Shown: piece by piece, positions 7,597 through 9,373 of the stretch
Layout: the number at the start of each line of letters is the position of its first letter
Position numbering within the stretch: position 1 is the stretch's first letter
Assembly: GCA_024687845.1 (NCBI GenBank)
Contig: JAILEL010000248.1
Span: 1 to 9,373 of the forward strand
DNA: 9,373 bases
Direction: 5' to 3'
Source: Eubacterium sp.
GTDB taxonomy: Bacteria > Bacillota_A > Clostridia > Lachnospirales > Lachnospiraceae
Notes under the pieces: model-generated
What the model saw: the letters and a program-made list of their open reading frames with translations, nothing else
The model's database searches: none
What the model was told of the DNA's origin: nothing
Position numbers and translations under genes: made by a program

Positions 7597-8952
7597 TTAC
7601 TGATCAAGTCTTGCACGAAGTTCCTTGGTCATTTCTTCGAATCCAGGCTTACCAAGCAGAGCAAACATGTTCTTCTTGTAGCTCTCAACACCTGGCTGGT
7701 TAAATGGATTAACACCAAGAGTATAACCACTTACTCCACATGCAAACTCAAACTTGTAGAAGAGTTCACCGATGCTAAGCTCATCAATGCCTTCCATATC
7801 TATACGGATATTAGGAACACCACCATCAACATGAGCAAGGATTGTTCCATTCATAGCACATTTGTTGATGAAATCAACTGTCTTACCTGCAAGATAATTA
7901 AGACCGTCAAGGTTTGTCTCTTCTTCCTGCATAACAACCTCGAGCTTTGGATTCTTAACATTGATAAATGTTTCGAAATGATTCTTTGTACCTTCCTGAA
8001 TAAACTGACCGAGTGAATGAAGGTCTGTAGTAAAATCAACACCTGCAGGGAAGATACCCTTGCCATCCTTTCCTTCACTTTCTCCGTAGAGCTGCTTCCA
8101 CCACTCTGTAATATAATGAAGAGCTGGCTCAAAGTTACCAAGAATTTCCATTCCAAGGCCCTTCTCATAAAGAACATTTCTTACTGCAGCGTATTTCATA
8201 ACATCACTGTCATCGAAGTCCTTTGAAAGACAATACTCACGTGCATTTGCAGCACCTTCCATAAGCTTATCAATGTCAGCACCACTTACTGCGATTGGAA
8301 GAAGACCAACTGCTGTAAGAACTGAGAATCTTCCACCTACATCATCAGGTACAACATATGTCTCATATCCTTCAGCATCTGCAAGAGTCTTGAGAGCTCC
8401 ACGAGCCTTATCTGTTGTAGCATAGATTCTCTTTGCAGCTTCCTCTCTGCCATACTTCTTTTCAAGCATTTCCTTGAAAAGTCTGAATGCAACTGAGCAC
8501 TCAGTTGTAGTACCTGACTTAGAAATAACATTTACAGAGAAATCTCTGTCACCGATAACCTCGATAAGCTGTGAAATGTATGTTGAGCTGAGGTTGTTTC
8601 CACAATAGTAAATCTCAGGTGTTTTTCTGATTTCTTTTGAAACTGAATTATAGAAGCCATGTCTCAGAGCTTCGATTGCAGCTCTTGCTCCAAGATATGA
8701 ACCACCGATACCGATAACAAGGAATACTTCTGAATCGCTCTGAATCTTCTCAGCAGCCTTCTTAATACGTGCAAACTCTTCCTTATCATAGTCAACTGGA
8801 AGATCAATCCATCCAAGGAAATCATTTCCTTCGCCTGTCTTCTCTGTAAGAACCTTCTTTGCATCCTGGATTCTTGGCTTGATTGCCTCGATCTCAGCAT
8901 CGCTTGCCATAAACTTTGTGTTGTCAAAATTAAATGATATTTTCTGTGCCAT
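7597..8952 (-). CDS. pgi: Glucose-6-phosphate isomerase
   Basis: Cytosolic enzyme interconverting glucose 6-phosphate and fructose 6-phosphate in glycolysis and gluconeogenesis. The 451 residues match the short Gram-positive form. Two SIS domains are visible: GIGGSYLGA (81-89) and the phosphate-binding SKSGTTTE (144-151) in the first, and the signature DDVGGRFSV (203-211) leading to the second. Catalytic candidates are Glu291 in YGESEGK, His312 in TDLHSLGQ and the Lys at about 426 in the signature [14 protein letters not shown]. The ATG at 8952 has AAGGAG (8960-8965) 7 bases upstream, and a promoter is predicted at 9069-9097, giving a leader of about 110 nt that includes a truncated repeat copy. 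Codon use looks optimised, as expected for a highly expressed gene. Downstream is a 183-bp gap holding the next gene's promoter. Confidence 0.98.
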   Translation of the reverse strand: MAQKISFNFDNTKFMASDAEIEAIKPRIQDAKKVLTEKTGEGNDFLGWIDLPVDYDKEEFARIKKAAEKIQSDSEVFLVIGIGGSYLGARAAIEALRHGFYNSVSKEIRKTPEIYYCGNNLSSTYISQLIEVIGDRDFSVNVISKSGTTTECSVAFRLFKEMLEKKYGREEAAKRIYATTDKARGALKTLADAEGYETYVVPDDVGGRFSVLTAVGLLPIAVSGADIDKLMEGAANAREYCLSKDFDDSDVMKYAAVRNVLYEKGLGMEILGNFEPALHYITEWWKQLYGESEGKDGKGIFPAGVDFTTDLHSLGQFIQEGTKNHFETFINVKNPKLEVVMQEEETNLDGLNYLAGKTVDFINKCAMNGTILAHVDGGVPNIRIDMEGIDELSIGELFYKFEFACGVSGYTLGVNPFNQPGVESYKKNMFALLGKPGFEEMTKELRARLDQ

Positions 8953-9017
8953 CTTTACACTCCTTCTTTTTACATATTTCCCTCAGCTTATATAGTTTCG
9001 CTAGAACATCTCAAACT

Positions 9018-9046
9018 GTTACTATTCACGGTTAACTCAAAAAGCA
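9018..9046. repeat. Truncated copy of the structured element's left end, in the pgi leader
   Basis: GTTACTATTCACGGTT followed by AACTCAAAAAGCA (9018-9046) matches 9127-9155 at 28 of 29 positions (G in place of A at base 13). The similarity ends abruptly on both sides: before the GTTAC boundary and after GCA. It therefore holds one strand of each of the two outer stems of the full element without their partners. CTCAAA lies 8 bases before it (9010-9015) and again at 9036-9041, echoing the direct-repeat layout at 1632-1665, though imperfectly. On the minus strand it lies in the predicted 5' untranslated region of pgi. Confidence 0.75.
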
Positions 9047-9068
9047 GCAAATAACCGCAGATGAATTA

Positions 9069-9097
9069 ATTTTATCATTTTCTATGTTTTTTTACAA
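9069..9097 (-). promoter_or_regulatory. Sigma-A-type promoter for pgi
   Basis: On the minus strand, TTGTAA (9097-9092) and TAAAAT (9074-9069) are 17 bases apart, matching 4 and 5 of 6 consensus bases, in an AT-rich stretch. Transcription would start near 9062, about 110 nt before the pgi ATG. It lies between the truncated repeat copy and the full structured element, so pgi does not need a promoter beyond the element. Confidence 0.6.
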
Positions 9098-9126
9098 CTA
9101 TAAATAAAAACGTACTCTGTTACTAT

Positions 9127-9351
9127 GTTACTATTCACAGTTAACTCAAAAAGCATTCTTAAGTCCACATCGCATAAAGCTTATTCTTATGCAAGCATAA
9201 ATAAGCTTATATGCGATGTTCTATTGCTGCTTACGCAGCACTGAATCGTGTTTTTTGAGTTCCTGCTTCGCAGGTATTATGAGATATAATATAAAAAACA
9301 AACTGCAAGCAGTTGTTTTTCAATTATATCTCATAAACCGTGAATAGTAAC
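9127..9351 (-). other. 225-bp multi-hairpin element bounded by 16-bp inverted repeats (MITE-like or structured RNA)
   Basis: The ends GTTACTATTCACAGTT (9127-9142) and AACCGTGAATAGTAAC (9336-9351) are inverted repeats with one mismatch (P1). Directly inside, AACTCAAAAA (9143-9152) pairs with TTTTTGAGTT (9252-9261) (P2). P2 encloses a long hairpin at 9167-9219 (P3, about 23 bp with small bulges) and TGCTGC/GCAGCA at 9225-9240 (P4). Between P2 and the right arm of P1 are CCTGC/GCAGG at 9262-9274 (P5) and a 60-nt hairpin at 9277-9336 (P6: 14 perfect bp, then about 11 more). P1, P2, P5 and P6 meet with only two unpaired bases (9275-9276), a near-perfect four-way junction. No protein-coding frame is convincing. 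Strand is given as minus because loop sequences and a G-U pair favour that RNA, but the element could act as DNA. Function is unknown; the element may continue past 9351. Confidence 0.75.
9294..9320. terminator. Possible bidirectional intrinsic terminator in the tip of P6
   Basis: AACTG/CAGTT with a four-base loop (9301-9314) is flanked by an A-run (9293-9298) and by GTTTTT (9315-9320), so either strand reads as a short stem followed by U-rich sequence. The stem is only 5 bp before the A-T pairs, so strength is doubtful. It may serve the gene upstream on the minus strand beyond the window, or just be the end of the P6 hairpin. Confidence 0.3.
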
Positions 9352-9373
9352 TGTGCCGTCCCATTTTGACATC

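Noticed and set aside
7831..8226. Plus-strand and alternative minus-strand open frames inside pgi
   Set aside because: pgi is unambiguous over its whole length and its motifs span these frames.
9281..9290. TATAAT sequences in P6 as promoters of the element
   Set aside because: Both strands contain TATAAT only because the stem is palindromic, and no acceptable -35 box lies 16-18 bases upstream on either strand.
9018..9351. CRISPR array
   Set aside because: The GTTACTATTCAC copies are not regularly spaced, one is inverted, and the interval between them is filled with hairpins rather than spacers.
9337..9373. C-terminal fragment of an upstream minus-strand gene
   Set aside because: Open frames enter from the window edge in all three minus frames but only for 12-17 codons; no recognisable protein end, so no gene can be supported.

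Overview
The window looks like chromosomal DNA of a low-to-moderate GC Gram-positive, most likely a member of the Clostridia close to Lachnospiraceae (Butyrivibrio or Roseburia type). This is inferred from the AT-rich third codon positions, strong AAGGAG ribosome binding sites, the secreted papain-like protease with a C-terminal lectin-like region, and the transglutaminase-like exported protein with a Lys/Tyr/Gly-rich Ig-like tail. No 16S rRNA or other taxonomic marker is present, so the assignment is tentative.

Every convincing gene lies on the minus strand, so transcription runs from high to low coordinates. In that order they are: pgi (8952-7597, glucose-6-phosphate isomerase); an exported transglutaminase-like protein (7413-5953); a THUMP-domain RNA methyltransferase of the RlmL/YpsC family (5909-4761); an exported C1-family cysteine protease (4756-3098); a 68-residue protein of unknown function (3079-2873); rdgB (2835-2242, XTP/dITP pyrophosphatase); a YfcE/YsnB-type metallophosphoesterase (2240-1668); and a RumA-type 23S rRNA uracil-5-methyltransferase (1584 to beyond position 1). 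pgi and the transglutaminase gene each have a recognisable sigma-A-type promoter. From the transglutaminase gene to the phosphoesterase the spacings are 1 to 43 bp without a terminator, so these genes may be one transcript that mixes housekeeping functions (nucleotide-pool cleaning, RNA methylation) with two exported papain-fold enzymes.

The most unusual part is the 421-bp gene-free stretch upstream of pgi. Positions 9127-9351 form an element bounded by 16-bp inverted repeats (GTTACTATTCAC-A/G-GTT). Almost all of its interior folds into nested hairpins: a four-way junction with nearly no unpaired linkers, then an inner three-way junction. Hairpin loops read on the minus strand are CTTG, CTTG, GTAA and GAA, and the single outer-stem mismatch becomes G-U there, so a minus-strand RNA is the better candidate for the folded form. 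A truncated copy of one end lies in the pgi leader (9018-9046). A minimal 18-bp palindromic copy lies between the phosphoesterase and rumA genes (1640-1657), flanked by perfect 8-bp direct repeats that look like a target-site duplication. Together these suggest a family of small, structured, mobile or formerly mobile repeats whose name, if it has one, I do not recognise.
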